Shown: one piece after another, positions 1-8,400 of the stretch
Numbering within the stretch: the first letter of the stretch is position 1
Layout: every line of letters starts with the position of its first letter
Origin: Myxococcales bacterium
GTDB lineage: Bacteria; Myxococcota; Myxococcia; Myxococcales; Myxococcaceae
Reading direction: 5' to 3'
Assembly (NCBI GenBank): GCA_003153055.1
Contig: PMBV01000271.1
Coordinates: forward strand, 15,359 to 32,719
Length of the DNA: 17,361 nucleotides
Program-made: the position numbers and the translations under genes
Notes under the pieces: model-generated
Told to the model about the DNA's origin: nothing
Seen by the model: only the letters and a program-made list of their open reading frames with translations
The model's database searches: none

Positions 1-1926
1 GGCGGCATCAACTTGGAAGACATCAAAGCCCCAGAATGTTTCTACATCGAGCGCAAGTGCCGGGAGCGGATGAACATCCCCGTGTTCCACGACGACCAGC
101 ACGGCACGGCGATGATCGTCGGCGCGGCCATCACCAACGGCCTTCGCGTGGTGGGCAAGCGCATCGACGAGGTCAAGCTCGTCTGCGCCGGAGCTGGCGC
201 GGCGGCGCTGGCCTGTCTCGAGCTCTTGGTGGCGCTGGGCCTCAAGCGCCAGAACATCTTCGTCTCGGACATCAAGGGCGTCGTCTACGCCGGCCGCACC
301 GAGGAGATGGACGAGCACAAGGCCAAGTTCGCCCAGGCCACCACCGCCCGCGTGCTCCCCGAGCTGCTCACCGGAGCCGACATCTTTCTCGGGCTCTCGG
401 CGGCCCGGGTGCTCAAGCCCGAGTGGCTCGCGCGCATGGCGCCCAAGCCGCTCATCCTCGCGCTGGCCAACCCTGAGCCCGAGATCATGCCCAACCTGGC
501 GCGCGAGGCCCGGCCCGATGCCGTCATCGCCACCGGGCGCTCCGACTTCCCCAACCAGGTCAACAACGTCCTCTGCTTCCCCTTCATCTTCCGCGGGGCC
601 CTCGACGTGGGGGCCACCACCATCAACGAGGCGATGAAGCTCGCCTGCGTACGCGCCATCGCCGACCTGGCCCTGGCTGAGCAGTCCGACGTGGTGGCCA
701 ACGCCTACGGCATTCAAGACCTGCGCTTCGGCCCCGACTACCTCATTCCCAAGCCCTTCGACCCCCGGCTCATCAGTGTCATCGCCCCGGCGGTGGCCAA
801 GGCCGCGATGGACTCCGGGGTGGCGACCCGGCCCATCACCGACTTCGAGGCCTACCACGAGAAGTTGGCCCAGTTCGTCTACCACTCGGGCCTGTTGATG
901 AAGCCCATCTTCCAGGTCGCCAAGAAGTCGCCCAAGCGCATCATCTTCTCGGAGGGCGAAGGTGAGCGGGTGCTGCGCGCGGTGCAGGTGGTGGTGGACG
1001 AAGGCCTGGCCCACCCGGTGCTCGTCGGCCGCCCCGCCGTCATCAAGCGGCGCATGGAGCGCTTCGGCCTCAGGCTCAAGGAGGGGACAGACTTCGACGT
1101 CATCAACCCGGAGGACAACCAGGGCTTCCCCGAGGCGTGGAAGGAGTACTACCGCCTCACCGAGCGCAAGGGCGTGACGCCGGAGTACGCCCGCTTCGAG
1201 ATGCGCCGCCGCTACACGCTCATTGGAGCGATGGAAGTGCATCGGGGCCGGGCCGACGGCATGCTGTGCGGCACCTTCGGCATGTACAGCCTCCACCACC
1301 AGTACGTGGATCAGGTCATCGGCCTGCGCCCCGGGCTGCGCACCTACGCGGCCATGAGCACCCTGATGATGGCCGGGCGGACGGTCTTCATCACGGACAC
1401 CTACGTCAACGCCGACCCCACCCCGGAGCAGCTCGCCGACATCACCATGCTGGCGGCCGACGAGATCCGCCGGTTCGGCATCGTCCCCAAGGCGGCGCTC
1501 CTGTCTCACTCGAGCTTCGGCTCGTCGAACCACCCGCAGGCGGTCAAGATGCGGGCAGCCATCGAGCTCATCAACCAGCGCATGCCCGAGCTGGAGTGCG
1601 AAGGCGAGATGCACGGCGACTCGGCGCTCTCCGAAGAGACCCGGGTGCGGGCCTTCCCCAACTCCCGGCTCAAGGGCGAGGCCAACCTCCTCGTCATGCC
1701 GAGCGTCGACGCGGCCAACATCGCCTTCAACCTGCTCAAGGTCTCGGCCGGTGGCGGGGTGACGCTGGGGCCGATCCTCCTCGGGGTCGACAAGCCGGTG
1801 CACATCTTGACTCCCTCGGCGTCGGTGCGGCGCATCGTCAACATGACCGCCCTCACCGTGGTCGACTGCACCACCCGCCACCCCGAAGCGAGTGGTTTGG
1901 AGGGCCCCCGCCCCGCGCCACGTTAA
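1..1926 (+). CDS. maeB: NADP-type malic enzyme fused to phosphotransacetylase-like domain (5' partial)
   Basis: Oxidatively decarboxylates malate to pyruvate with reduction of NAD(P), linking the TCA cycle to pyruvate and acetyl-CoA; cytosolic. The frame is open from the first base, so the N-terminus lies outside the window. Visible residues begin with [14 protein letters not shown], the metal/malate-binding segment, followed by FHDDQHGT (residues 29-36) and a GAGAAA dinucleotide-binding loop (64-69). From about residue 305 a phosphate acetyl/butyryltransferase domain starts and runs to the end. In the MaeB family this C-terminal domain is regulatory (acetyl-CoA sensing) rather than catalytic. 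The 641 visible residues, against roughly 750-760 for the family, suggest about 110-120 residues are missing. The last dozen residues are a non-conserved Gly/Pro/Arg tail. The next gene starts 58 bp downstream on the same strand. Cofactor preference is not determined from sequence. Confidence 0.95.
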   Translation, partial: GGINLEDIKAPECFYIERKCRERMNIPVFHDDQHGTAMIVGAAITNGLRVVGKRIDEVKLVCAGAGAAALACLELLVALGLKRQNIFVSDIKGVVYAGRTEEMDEHKAKFAQATTARVLPELLTGADIFLGLSAARVLKPEWLARMAPKPLILALANPEPEIMPNLAREARPDAVIATGRSDFPNQVNNVLCFPFIFRGALDVGATTINEAMKLACVRAIADLALAEQSDVVANAYGIQDLRFGPDYLIPKPFDPRLISVIAPAVAKAAMDSGVATRPITDFEAYHEKLAQFVYHSGLLMKPIFQVAKKSPKRIIFSEGEGERVLRAVQVVVDEGLAHPVLVGRPAVIKRRMERFGLRLKEGTDFDVINPEDNQGFPEAWKEYYRLTERKGVTPEYARFEMRRRYTLIGAMEVHRGRADGMLCGTFGMYSLHHQYVDQVIGLRPGLRTYAAMSTLMMAGRTVFITDTYVNADPTPEQLADITMLAADEIRRFGIVPKAALLSHSSFGSSNHPQAVKMRAAIELINQRMPELECEGEMHGDSALSEETRVRAFPNSRLKGEANLLVMPSVDAANIAFNLLKVSAGGGVTLGPILLGVDKPVHILTPSASVRRIVNMTALTVVDCTTRHPEASGLEGPRPAPR

Positions 1927-1984
1927 GGTGGGGTCAACCAAGGCTTGGGGCGCGACACTCTTCACCCGTAGGGAGCTCGACTGC

Positions 1985-2611
1985 GTGACGATGGTCCCCG
2001 TGACGGCCACCCTCCTCGTCGAGAACCCCAGGGACCTGGTGGATCGCTACTACCCCAATGGCAAGCTCGGTGGCCTCACCCTCGACGGAAAAGCGCCCGG
2101 TGCGCTGGGAGCCGCCCTGGTCGTGGCCGTCAAGCTGAAGAAGCCCTTGAGGGAGTTCTCCTTTCGCGGGGTGCTGGCTTGGGCTCGCCACCGCACCACC
2201 CGGCAACCGGCCTCCTTCGGGGTCGACTTTTCAGCCTCCGACGAGGGGTCGCGGGCGCGGCTGTTGGCCTTCGCGCGCAACGAGGTCCCAGCCGAGGCGG
2301 TGCGGGTGGGGCGCCGGCTCCAGGTCGAGCTCGGCGTACGGCTCGTTCACGAGGGGCGGGTGCGAAAGGAGAAGCTGGCCGACCTGTCGCTGGGTGGCGC
2401 CTTCGTGCACACGCCGACGCCGTTGGCTCTGGGAGAGCTCGTCGAGCTGACGCTGAGACCGCCGCGCTCCTTGGGCTCGTTCATGGTGCGAGGCCACGTC
2501 GCCTGGGTCCGTCATGGGGGACCGCTGGCGGGCATGGGCATCGAATTCGTCGCCGACACCGAGACCCACCGCAGGCTCGATCGGCTGCTGGCTCGGCTCT
2601 CGCGGGTGTAG
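1985..2611 (+). CDS. PilZ-domain protein with two PilZ-like modules
   Basis: Probable cyclic-di-GMP-responsive or PilZ-fold adaptor protein of 208 residues, cytosolic. The second half is a recognisable PilZ domain: an Arg pair (GRRLQVEL) leads into DLSLGGAF, matching the DxSxxG half of the c-di-GMP site, then VRGHVAWVRHG and MGIEFV strands. The first half repeats the architecture (NGKLGGLTLDG, then FRGVLAWARH and SFGVDF) but lacks both the Arg motif and DxSxxG, so it looks like a degenerate non-binding module. Start choice: GTG at 1985 has GGGAG at 1971-1975, nine bases upstream; ATG at 1991 is the alternative, and the frame is open further upstream without a good ribosome site. Tandem PilZ proteins of this kind are typical of myxobacteria (family knowledge). 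It follows the malic enzyme gene by 58 bp, but a functional link is not evident. Confidence 0.85.
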   Translation: MTMVPVTATLLVENPRDLVDRYYPNGKLGGLTLDGKAPGALGAALVVAVKLKKPLREFSFRGVLAWARHRTTRQPASFGVDFSASDEGSRARLLAFARNEVPAEAVRVGRRLQVELGVRLVHEGRVRKEKLADLSLGGAFVHTPTPLALGELVELTLRPPRSLGSFMVRGHVAWVRHGGPLAGMGIEFVADTETHRRLDRLLARLSRV

Positions 2612-2613
2612 GT

Positions 2614-2640
2614 CGGCGTACGAGCTACTCGTTCGAGCCG
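2614..2640. terminator. Possible bidirectional hairpin between converging genes
   Basis: CGGC (2614-2617) pairs with GCCG (2637-2640), and the inner stem ACGAG (2620-2624) pairs with CTCGT (2628-2632) around a CTA loop. It begins three bases after the PilZ stop codon, and the CTA loop is the reverse complement of the stop of the minus-strand small ORF. There is no U-tract on either side, so it is not a canonical intrinsic terminator; it may be only a 3'-end stabilising structure. Confidence 0.3.
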
Positions 2641-2720
2641 ACTTCCTGCCGCCAGACCGCCCAGGCCATGACGAGAGTGACATCGAGCATCATCCAGAGG
2701 GCGAACAGTTGGAGCGTCAT
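2625..2720 (-). CDS. Candidate single-pass membrane microprotein (31 aa)
   Basis: I do not recognise the family. From ATG at 2720 the frame encodes MTLQLFALWMMLDVTLVMAW followed by AVWRQEVGSNE and a TAG stop. This is one hydrophobic stretch of about 24 residues with a short polar C-terminal tail, as in single-pass membrane microproteins. About 87% of its codons end in G or C, like neighbouring real genes. The same frame stays open back to 2816, adding hydrophobic residues (RGLLFGWGV) but with weaker codon bias, so translation might begin at TTG 2741 or the gene may be an eroded remnant of something longer. The possible ribosome site (GGGG four bases before the ATG) is poor. It lies on the same strand as the XRE gene, 156 bp downstream of that gene's stop, and converges on the PilZ gene. 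Confidence 0.4.
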   Translation of the reverse strand: MTLQLFALWMMLDVTLVMAWAVWRQEVGSNE

Positions 2721-2827
2721 AACGCCCCAACCAAAAAGCAACCCTCGTGCCGCGAGAAAACGGGTGAGATCAGGACCGAACCAGGTGCCCTCGGGGGCTG
2801 GACGCAGGGTCTCGGCTCACCCATTTT

Positions 2828-2863
2828 CAAGGGACAACCCCGATCCAAGGGAGAACCCCGACA
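2828..2863. repeat. Two tandem 18-bp direct repeats
   Basis: CAAGGGACAACCCCGATC (2828-2845) is followed directly by CAAGGGAGAACCCCGACA (2846-2863), identical at 15 of 18 positions. They lie in the gap just past the 3' end of the XRE gene (stop at 2877-2879). No function is evident. Two adjacent copies could be a protein-binding site or a replication-slippage product. Confidence 0.6.
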
Positions 2864-2876
2864 GCCCCGAGGGGCG

Positions 2877-3401
2877 TCATTTGCGCTCCCCCTCGTCGAG
2901 AATCCGAGCCCGGCGGGCGCGGTGGTAGTGAGGCGCACAGAGGCCGCGAGCCAGCACCTCTCGACCGCAGCCCTCGACGGCGCAGCGCGGCGAGCGCTCG
3001 GTGACGCCCGGCTCGCGCTCCAGCCCGAACATGGCGTGGCCGACGGCGATGAAGCGGTCGACCTGTTGGCGAGACAGGTGGGCCTTGCGAGCGAACTCCA
3101 GGAGCCGGGCGTGGGAAGGGTCGGCCGGCTCGACGGTGGTGCCTTCGCGGAACAGGTCGGACACCGGCACTTCGAGGGCCCGGGCGATGGTGAGGAGCGT
3201 CTCGTAGCTGGGGCTGCGTTCCCCGCGTTCGAGCAGCGAGGCGAAGCTGACCGAGATGCCGCAGCGCTGGGAGAGCTCGTCTTGAGTCAGCCGGAGGCTC
3301 TCTCGCAGCCCGCGCACCCGGCGGCCGAGGGCCAAGAGCGAGCTCTTGTCTCGGGGCGCCTCGGCGACGTGGGGGGGGACCGTCCGAATCATGGACGCCA
3401 T
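2877..3401 (-). CDS. XRE/Cro-family regulator with C-terminal Cys/His zinc-like motif
   Basis: Predicted DNA-binding transcription factor of 174 residues. An XRE helix-turn-helix spans about residues 25-84 (LTQDELSQRCGISVSFASLL, then ERGERSPSYETL). A helical segment follows (about 97-125), then a C-terminal motif with Cys140, Cys145, Cys155 and His158 (Cx4C-x9-CxxH, then HYHRARR). This spacing suggests zinc binding and resembles short Cys/His motifs in phage-type and other small DNA-binding proteins. The frame is open far upstream, antisense to the glutamate dehydrogenase gene, but the protein-like sequence begins at ATG 3401 (or ATG 3392). AGGG lies 11 bases before 3401, a weak ribosome site. 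The start is 27 bp from the divergent glutamate dehydrogenase start, so regulation of that gene is a natural hypothesis. An 8-base C run (G on the plus strand, 3371-3378) falls within codons 8-11. Confidence 0.85.
   Translation of the reverse strand: MASMIRTVPPHVAEAPRDKSSLLALGRRVRGLRESLRLTQDELSQRCGISVSFASLLERGERSPSYETLLTIARALEVPVSDLFREGTTVEPADPSHARLLEFARKAHLSRQQVDRFIAVGHAMFGLEREPGVTERSPRCAVEGCGREVLARGLCAPHYHRARRARILDEGERK
3371..3378. repeat. 8-base homopolymer (G8 plus strand, C8 in XRE coding strand)
   Basis: Eight consecutive G residues on the plus strand correspond to the Val8-Pro9-Pro10-His11 codons of the XRE regulator. Slippage by one base would shift the frame ahead of the helix-turn-helix, so expression could in principle switch on or off. 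Confidence 0.7.
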
Positions 3402-3428
3402 GCTACGCGCAGCCCTATCTTCCACGCG
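3392..3428 (+). promoter_or_regulatory. Divergent promoter region, XRE regulator / glutamate dehydrogenase
   Basis: Only 27 bp (3402-3428) separate the two start codons. A tentative sigma-70-like promoter for glutamate dehydrogenase is TGGACG (3392-3397) with TATCTT (3416-3421), an 18-bp spacer. This would place transcription start at or next to the ATG at 3429, implying a very short or absent leader, consistent with the lack of a Shine-Dalgarno sequence. Its -35 element overlaps the XRE start codons, so the two promoters cannot be independent. The match is modest. Confidence 0.35.
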
Positions 3429-4658
3429 ATGACTTCCGCCGAAGCCGCGCTGCACTACTTCAAGAAGGCCGCGCGCATCATGGACGTGGGCGAACGCATC
3501 GAGACGCTCCTCGCCACCCCGCTGCGAGAAGTCTCGGTGCAGGTCTCCATCGAGCTCGACAACGGCGAGATTCGCACCTTTCGCGGCTATCGGGTGCAGC
3601 ACGACAACGCCCGCGGGCCGATGAAGGGCGGGCTCAGGTACCACCCGGAGGTCGACCGGGAAGAGGTCGGCGCCTTGGCCGGGCTGATGACGTGGAAGAC
3701 GGCGGTGGTGAACCTGCCCTATGGCGGTGCCAAGGGCGGCATCGCGGTGGACCCTGCGATGCTGTCGCTCAAGGAGCTCGAGCGGCTGACTCGCAAGTTC
3801 GTCGATCAAATACAAGACATCATCGGCCCCAACCGAGACATCCCCGGGCCAGACATGAGCACCAACCCCCAGGTGATGGCGTGGATCATGGACCAGTACT
3901 CCCGGTACCACGGGCACTCGCCGGCGGTGGTGACGGGCAAGCCCATCGAGCTGTACGGCAGCCGGGGCAGAGAGGCCGCCACCGCCCGGGGTCTGCTCTA
4001 CGTGTGCCGGGAGATCCTCCGCGACGTGGGCATGCCCATGGCCGGCACGCGCTTCGCCATCGCCGGCTTCGGGAACGTGGGCAGCCACGCGGCCAGGCTG
4101 ATGGCGGCCGATGGGGGCCTGGTGGTGGCGGTGTGCGACGTGCATGGCGGGGTGGAGAACCCTCAGGGCCTCGACGTTCAGGCGCTCATCGAGCACGTCA
4201 AGCGCACCGGCACGGTGAAGGGCTTCGGTGGCGGCACGAGCTGCGCCATCGACGACGTGCTCGTCTGCGACTGCGACGTGTTGATCCCCGCCGCCGTCGG
4301 GGGCGTGCTCACCCGTGAAGTGGCCTCGGAGGTGCGGGCCCGCATCGTGCTCGAGGGAGCCAACGGGCCCTCGACCCCCCAGGCCGACGAGGTGTTCGAG
4401 CAGCGCGGCGTGCTGGTGGTGCCCGACATTCTCGCCAACGCCGGTGGGGTGACGGTGAGCTACTTCGAGTGGGTGCAGAACCTCCAGCACGTCACATGGG
4501 ACGAGGAGCACGTCAACGCCGAGCTCGAGCGCATGATGAAGGACGCCTACGAGAAGGTGGGGCAGATCAGCCGGTCGCGCAACCTGGCCCTGCGAACCAG
4601 CGCCTATGTTCTGGCCATCGGCCGAGTCGGCAAAGCGACCGTGCTCCGGGGCATCTAG
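3429..4658 (+). CDS. gdhA: Glutamate dehydrogenase (Glu/Leu/Phe/Val dehydrogenase family)
   Basis: Reversibly converts glutamate to 2-oxoglutarate and ammonia with NAD(P); cytosolic junction of nitrogen and carbon metabolism. Its 409 residues match the roughly 410-450-residue hexameric family. Substrate-domain motifs are GPMKGGLRYHP (Lys66), TWKTAV (Lys90) and PYGGAKGG with the probable catalytic Lys102; Asp142 in DIPGPDM is the probable catalytic aspartate. The Rossmann domain has GFGNVG at 213-218, and an Asp at the end of the second strand (Asp237, VAVCDV) favours NAD over NADP (inference). PAAVGG and LEGANGP motifs near the C-terminus are also family-typical. The ATG at 3429 has no clear Shine-Dalgarno; the frame is open upstream but that part is antisense to the XRE gene. 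A cyclic-nucleotide-binding gene follows after 27 bp, probably in the same operon. A related leucine or other amino-acid dehydrogenase is less likely. Confidence 0.93.
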   Translation: MTSAEAALHYFKKAARIMDVGERIETLLATPLREVSVQVSIELDNGEIRTFRGYRVQHDNARGPMKGGLRYHPEVDREEVGALAGLMTWKTAVVNLPYGGAKGGIAVDPAMLSLKELERLTRKFVDQIQDIIGPNRDIPGPDMSTNPQVMAWIMDQYSRYHGHSPAVVTGKPIELYGSRGREAATARGLLYVCREILRDVGMPMAGTRFAIAGFGNVGSHAARLMAADGGLVVAVCDVHGGVENPQGLDVQALIEHVKRTGTVKGFGGGTSCAIDDVLVCDCDVLIPAAVGGVLTREVASEVRARIVLEGANGPSTPQADEVFEQRGVLVVPDILANAGGVTVSYFEWVQNLQHVTWDEEHVNAELERMMKDAYEKVGQISRSRNLALRTSAYVLAIGRVGKATVLRGI

Positions 4659-4685
4659 CGGAGCGTCTGAGAAGGGAACGACCGC

Positions 4686-5195
4686 ATGGCAATCTCGACC
4701 CAGCTGCTCAAGAAGGTCTTGCAGGTGCCCATCTTCGCCGGCCTCAGCCCGACCGAGGGCGGCGAGTTTCTCGAGGTGGCCCTCGAGCTCGTGGAGCCCA
4801 AGGGGACGGTGCTGTTCCAGGAGGGTGAGCCGGGCGACGCGCTGGTGCTGATCCTCGAGGGTGAGGTCGCCATTTCGCGCAAAGGAGTGCAGCTCGCGAG
4901 GCTCTCTGGAGGCTCGGTGGTGGGAGAGATGAGCCTGCTCGACGAGGCCTCGCCGCGCTCGGCCACCGCCACGGCCATCAGCGAGACGAGGTTCCTCAAG
5001 GTGCCTTCGCGGTGGGTGCAGAAGCTCTTGCGGGCAGACAACGTGGCCGCGCTGAAGGTGGTGGCCAACCTCGCCAAGGTGATGAGCAAGCGGCTCCTCG
5101 CCATCAACGAGAAGCTCGTCGTCGCTCTCGAGCATCGCGACCAGAAGACCGAGCTCGCCGACTTCAGCCAGATCCTCACCCGGTGGGAATTCTAG
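4686..5195 (+). CDS. Single-domain cyclic-nucleotide-binding protein
   Basis: Small cytosolic protein (169 residues) consisting almost entirely of a CRP-like cyclic-nucleotide-binding beta-barrel (about residues 10-125) plus a C-terminal helical tail. The phosphate-binding cassette is intact: GEMSLLDEASPRSATATA gives Glu81, Arg91 and Ser92-Ala93, the residues that contact the ribose and cyclic phosphate in CRP. There is no helix-turn-helix after the barrel, so it is not a CRP-type transcription factor; it probably regulates a partner protein. Start ATG 4686 is preceded by AAGGGA with a spacer of about 8 bases. It lies 27 bp after glutamate dehydrogenase on the same strand, suggesting co-transcription. 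Whether it binds cAMP, cGMP or no ligand is not determinable here. A hairpin begins at its stop codon. Confidence 0.88.
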   Translation: MAISTQLLKKVLQVPIFAGLSPTEGGEFLEVALELVEPKGTVLFQEGEPGDALVLILEGEVAISRKGVQLARLSGGSVVGEMSLLDEASPRSATATAISETRFLKVPSRWVQKLLRADNVAALKVVANLAKVMSKRLLAINEKLVVALEHRDQKTELADFSQILTRWEF

Positions 5196-5217
5196 ACCTC
5201 ATGGCGGGCCCAAGGTC
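5195..5217 (+). terminator. Possible hairpin at the end of the gdhA operon
   Basis: GACCT (5195-5199) pairs with AGGTC (5213-5217), and after a two-base bulge TGG (5202-5204) pairs with CCA (5210-5212) around CGGGC. It begins at the last base of the stop codon of the cyclic-nucleotide-binding gene. No U-tract follows, so intrinsic termination is uncertain. Confidence 0.35.
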
Positions 5218-5281
5218 GAGACGGACCCACCGAAGGACGTAGGGGGGCGTTGGGGCAGCGCGCGAAAGTCGAGCAACTGCC

Positions 5282-5368
5282 GTGAAGGTGTTGGTCGGGA
5301 AGAGTGGCGTGCGAGAGGTGGTCGAGCTCAACGAGGAGCTGAACGGCGAGTTGGCTGTTTCGAACTGA
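5282..5368 (+). CDS. Candidate small ORF (28 aa) in the intergenic gap
   Basis: The 5196-5407 gap contains a GTG-started frame encoding VKVLVGKSGVREVVELNEEL then NGELAVSN and a TGA stop. About 86% of its codons end in G or C, similar to real genes here, and the composition is plausibly helical. No good ribosome site precedes it and I recognise no family. It could be a true microprotein, a fragment of an older gene, or chance. Confidence 0.2.
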   Translation: MKVLVGKSGVREVVELNEELNGELAVSN

Positions 5369-5425
5369 GAACCGGAAGAGGATTTCCCCCGAAGCGTACG
5401 GGGTCTTATGCTTGCCGCGAGGACT

Positions 5426-8400
5426 ATGTCGGACACCCAGGCAGCGATGCGTGAGTTCCGTTTTCTCGACGAGAAGCGGAAGACAAATGGGCTGACGCCA
5501 GCGGAGCAGGAGCGCTGGCAGCAGCTCGGCACCTCGCTGGGCGTCGAGCTGAGCGAGCCAGACCCTTCGACCCAGGGCTACTACGGCCAAGATGGCCAGT
5601 GGTACCAGTACCCTCCAGGCTACGATCCGAACGCCTGGGCAGCGCAGCAGGCAGGCGGCTGGCCCGGCTACTACCCACCCCAGGGTTACTACGACCCGAA
5701 CACCGGTGCCTGGTACCCATACCCGGCGTATTACGACCCGAACACCGGCGCCTACTACCCAGCTCAGCCAGGCTACGGTTACCCCCCGCAGCAGGGGTGG
5801 CCCCAGGCACAGCCACAGGCGCTGTACGGCGAGGCCCCCCAGTGGCCGCAAGAGGCCTACCAACAGGGCGGGTGGCCGCAGCAACCGCCACAACAGCAGC
5901 CACAGGAGCAATGGGCCGACCCTGCCCACGCCTACCAGGCGCCGATGGAGCAGGAGTGGCCGTCACAGCCGGAGCCCCAGTCGCAGGTGTTGCCGGAGCC
6001 CCAGCCCCAGCCGGAGCCGGAGCCAGAGCCAGCCCCGACGCTCATCGAGGAGCCCCGTGCGGAGGAGGAGCAAATCCCGGTGGCGGTCTCGTTCCAGCAG
6101 AGCCGCGCCTCGGGCCTGCGCTCGACTCCGCACTTCGGGTCGTTTCAGCCTGCTGGAGACACCAGCGCCGTCGGCCACCTGGCCCCCCTCTCGAGCGCCC
6201 AGGCTGCGCCACGAGCCAGCTCGCCCTCGGGCTTCGGCGTGCTTGGGCCAGTCACGCAGCCGCCCAGTGACCCGGCGCCCGCACTGCGGTTCCCTTCGGG
6301 GGGCTTCTTCGCTCCGGCTTCGAACCCTGCGTTCCAGCCGCTGCCTTCGACGAGCGACGACGAGCTGGGCCGGTTGGGTCTCGTGGCCGAGCCTGACGAG
6401 CACCAGGCACAGAGTCCTGAGACGACCCCGTTGCTGGCGGAGCTGGCCGATGAGGACACCTCTCCGCTCCTGGGCGCGGAGGCCGCCAACGACACGCCCA
6501 TGAGCGCGCCGGGCTCGAACGGCCTGCCGCGCTTCTCGTCGCTTGGCTCCACCCCTGAGATCTCCTCCGACGAGGTGATGGACCTCGACGGAGCCCAGTC
6601 GCCCCCGGCGCCTCCGGAGCGCCACGGTCGGGCGCCAGCCGCGGACGCTTCGCCGGACGACGTGATGGAGATTCAAGACGAGGAGGTCGTAGAGATCCTC
6701 CCCTCGGCCTCGGCGCCGCCACCGAGCGCGGCGCCCGTCACCTTCGCGCCGCCACCCGCGGCCCTCGATTCGGTGGAGGACCTCCGCAACGCCCTCTCGC
6801 TCGAGGACGACGACCAGCGCCGCCCCCCAGAGCCTGCGCCTCGGCTGAAACCCTCGACCGCGCCCGCCGCCAGGCAGCCCGAGCCGACGAGCACGCCGCG
6901 CCCATTCCTGGCCGACCTTGCCCCCGAGCCCACGGCGACCATGGAGCTGATGCCCGTCGCGCTCCTGGACGTGCCAGAGGCGCCACCCGAGCTCGTGGCC
7001 CCGCCCGAGCCCCAAACGGAGCCGCCAGAGAGCGCCCCGGAGCTCGAGCCCCTCGCCTCGTTCCTCGAGATGGACGTGGCTCCCGAGGCGCCCCTCTTGG
7101 AGGCGCCCGAGACCATCGAGGCCTTGCCTGAGCTGGGTACCGACCCTCTCGAGGAGGCGCCCGCCGACGAGGCGGAGCCCATCACCCTCGTTCAACGCGA
7201 GGCCCATGATGAGGCCGAGCCCATCACGCTGATTCCCAAGCAAACCGTCACTCCGGTTCCGGCCTCCTTCCCGACGCCTCGGCCCGTCGTCGAGACGATG
7301 CCCCTCGCAGCCCAGCCCGCGACCGTTCAGGCGGAGCCTTGGCCCGTGGCGCCACCGAGCTCGTCGGGCTCGAAGTACCCCCAGCTCCCCTCGCTCGCTC
7401 CGCCGCCGTCACCGAGCTCCCCGGTGCTCCAGCCACTGGCGCCCCCGCCCGCGGCGAACCACCCGTTCCCCGACTTCCGGCCACTCAACCCGCCGACCTC
7501 ACCCGCGGCGGCCAAGCCGTTCTCCCAGTTCCGCATCACCCCGCCGGCGACGGCACAGACGCCTGAGGCTGAACCGTCGACCCACGTCGGCGCCAGCACG
7601 CCCTCCGCCTTCGACGGGCTCGCCCTGCCCCCGGACGCCACACCGATTCCGACCTTCTCCGAGCCTTTCAACGTCCCGGAGGATCGAGACACGTCTCCAT
7701 TCGGGCATTGGGCTGCCGGCCCGTTGGAGCCGTTGCCCCAGCGGGAGACGACGCCGAGCCACGGCCAGGCGCAGGCCAGCGAAGACTGGGGCGATCTCCC
7801 GGTGGTGGAGGCTGAGCACGCCGAGACGCCCCTCGAGGGTAGCCCTTCAGACCAGGTGGAGCTCGCCGGGCCGGCGGAGTTCGTGCAGTGGAGCCACGAT
7901 CCGGCGGCGCCCGACACGCACGACTTTCAAGTCGACACGGACCTGACCGATTTCGTCCTCGAGTCGGGCCCCGCGGCGGCGCTCGCGACGGGGGTCTCGG
8001 CCACCGCGACGTCGGGCTTCGATGCCGAGCCCGTGCCCCTGGCAACGAACGCCGAGTTTCTCTCTGAACCAGGGCCGATTCAGTCGACGCTGCCGTGGCC
8101 CGACGAGCCCGAGGCCCCGGCGGAGGAAGAGCCCTTGGTGGAGGGCGAGCTCATTCCCGAGGTCGAAGGCGAGGCCGAGGGCGAGCTCGACGTCGACGTA
8201 GACTTCGCCGGCCCACCCTTCTCTCCGCCACCCCCGCCACCGCCCTCTCGCCCTCTCACCATGGTCGACGCTCCGGCTCCCCAGCGGCGGCCTTCACAGC
8301 CGCTCCCCGCGCCCATCGCCGTGGAGCCCCAGCGCCGGCCTCCCCAGCCACTCCCGACACCCGTCGCTCCGGCGCCCTCCTTCCCCAAGGTGCCTCCGCT

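Noticed and set aside
1137..1988. Long plus-strand frame inside the malic enzyme gene
   Set aside because: Arg/Pro/Ala/His-rich out-of-frame shadow of a clear conserved domain; no motifs.
2514..3428. Plus-strand open frame extending glutamate dehydrogenase upstream by about 300 residues
   Set aside because: It crosses the PilZ 3' end in another frame, the gap, and the whole XRE gene in antisense. Family homology begins at ATG 3429.
3402..5135. Very long minus-strand open frame extending the XRE regulator to about 750 residues
   Set aside because: The upstream part is antisense to glutamate dehydrogenase and the cyclic-nucleotide gene, is His/Arg/Ala-rich without domain character, and reflects the GC-rich codon bias of the opposite strand.
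5407..5412. TATGCT as a -10 element for the giant gene
   Set aside because: No -35-like hexamer at 16-18 bp upstream, and the element overlaps a possible start codon.
5963..7243. Minus-strand 426-codon frame and other frames inside the giant Pro-rich gene
   Set aside because: Low-complexity Gly/Arg/Leu-rich antisense shadows of repetitive GC-rich coding DNA.
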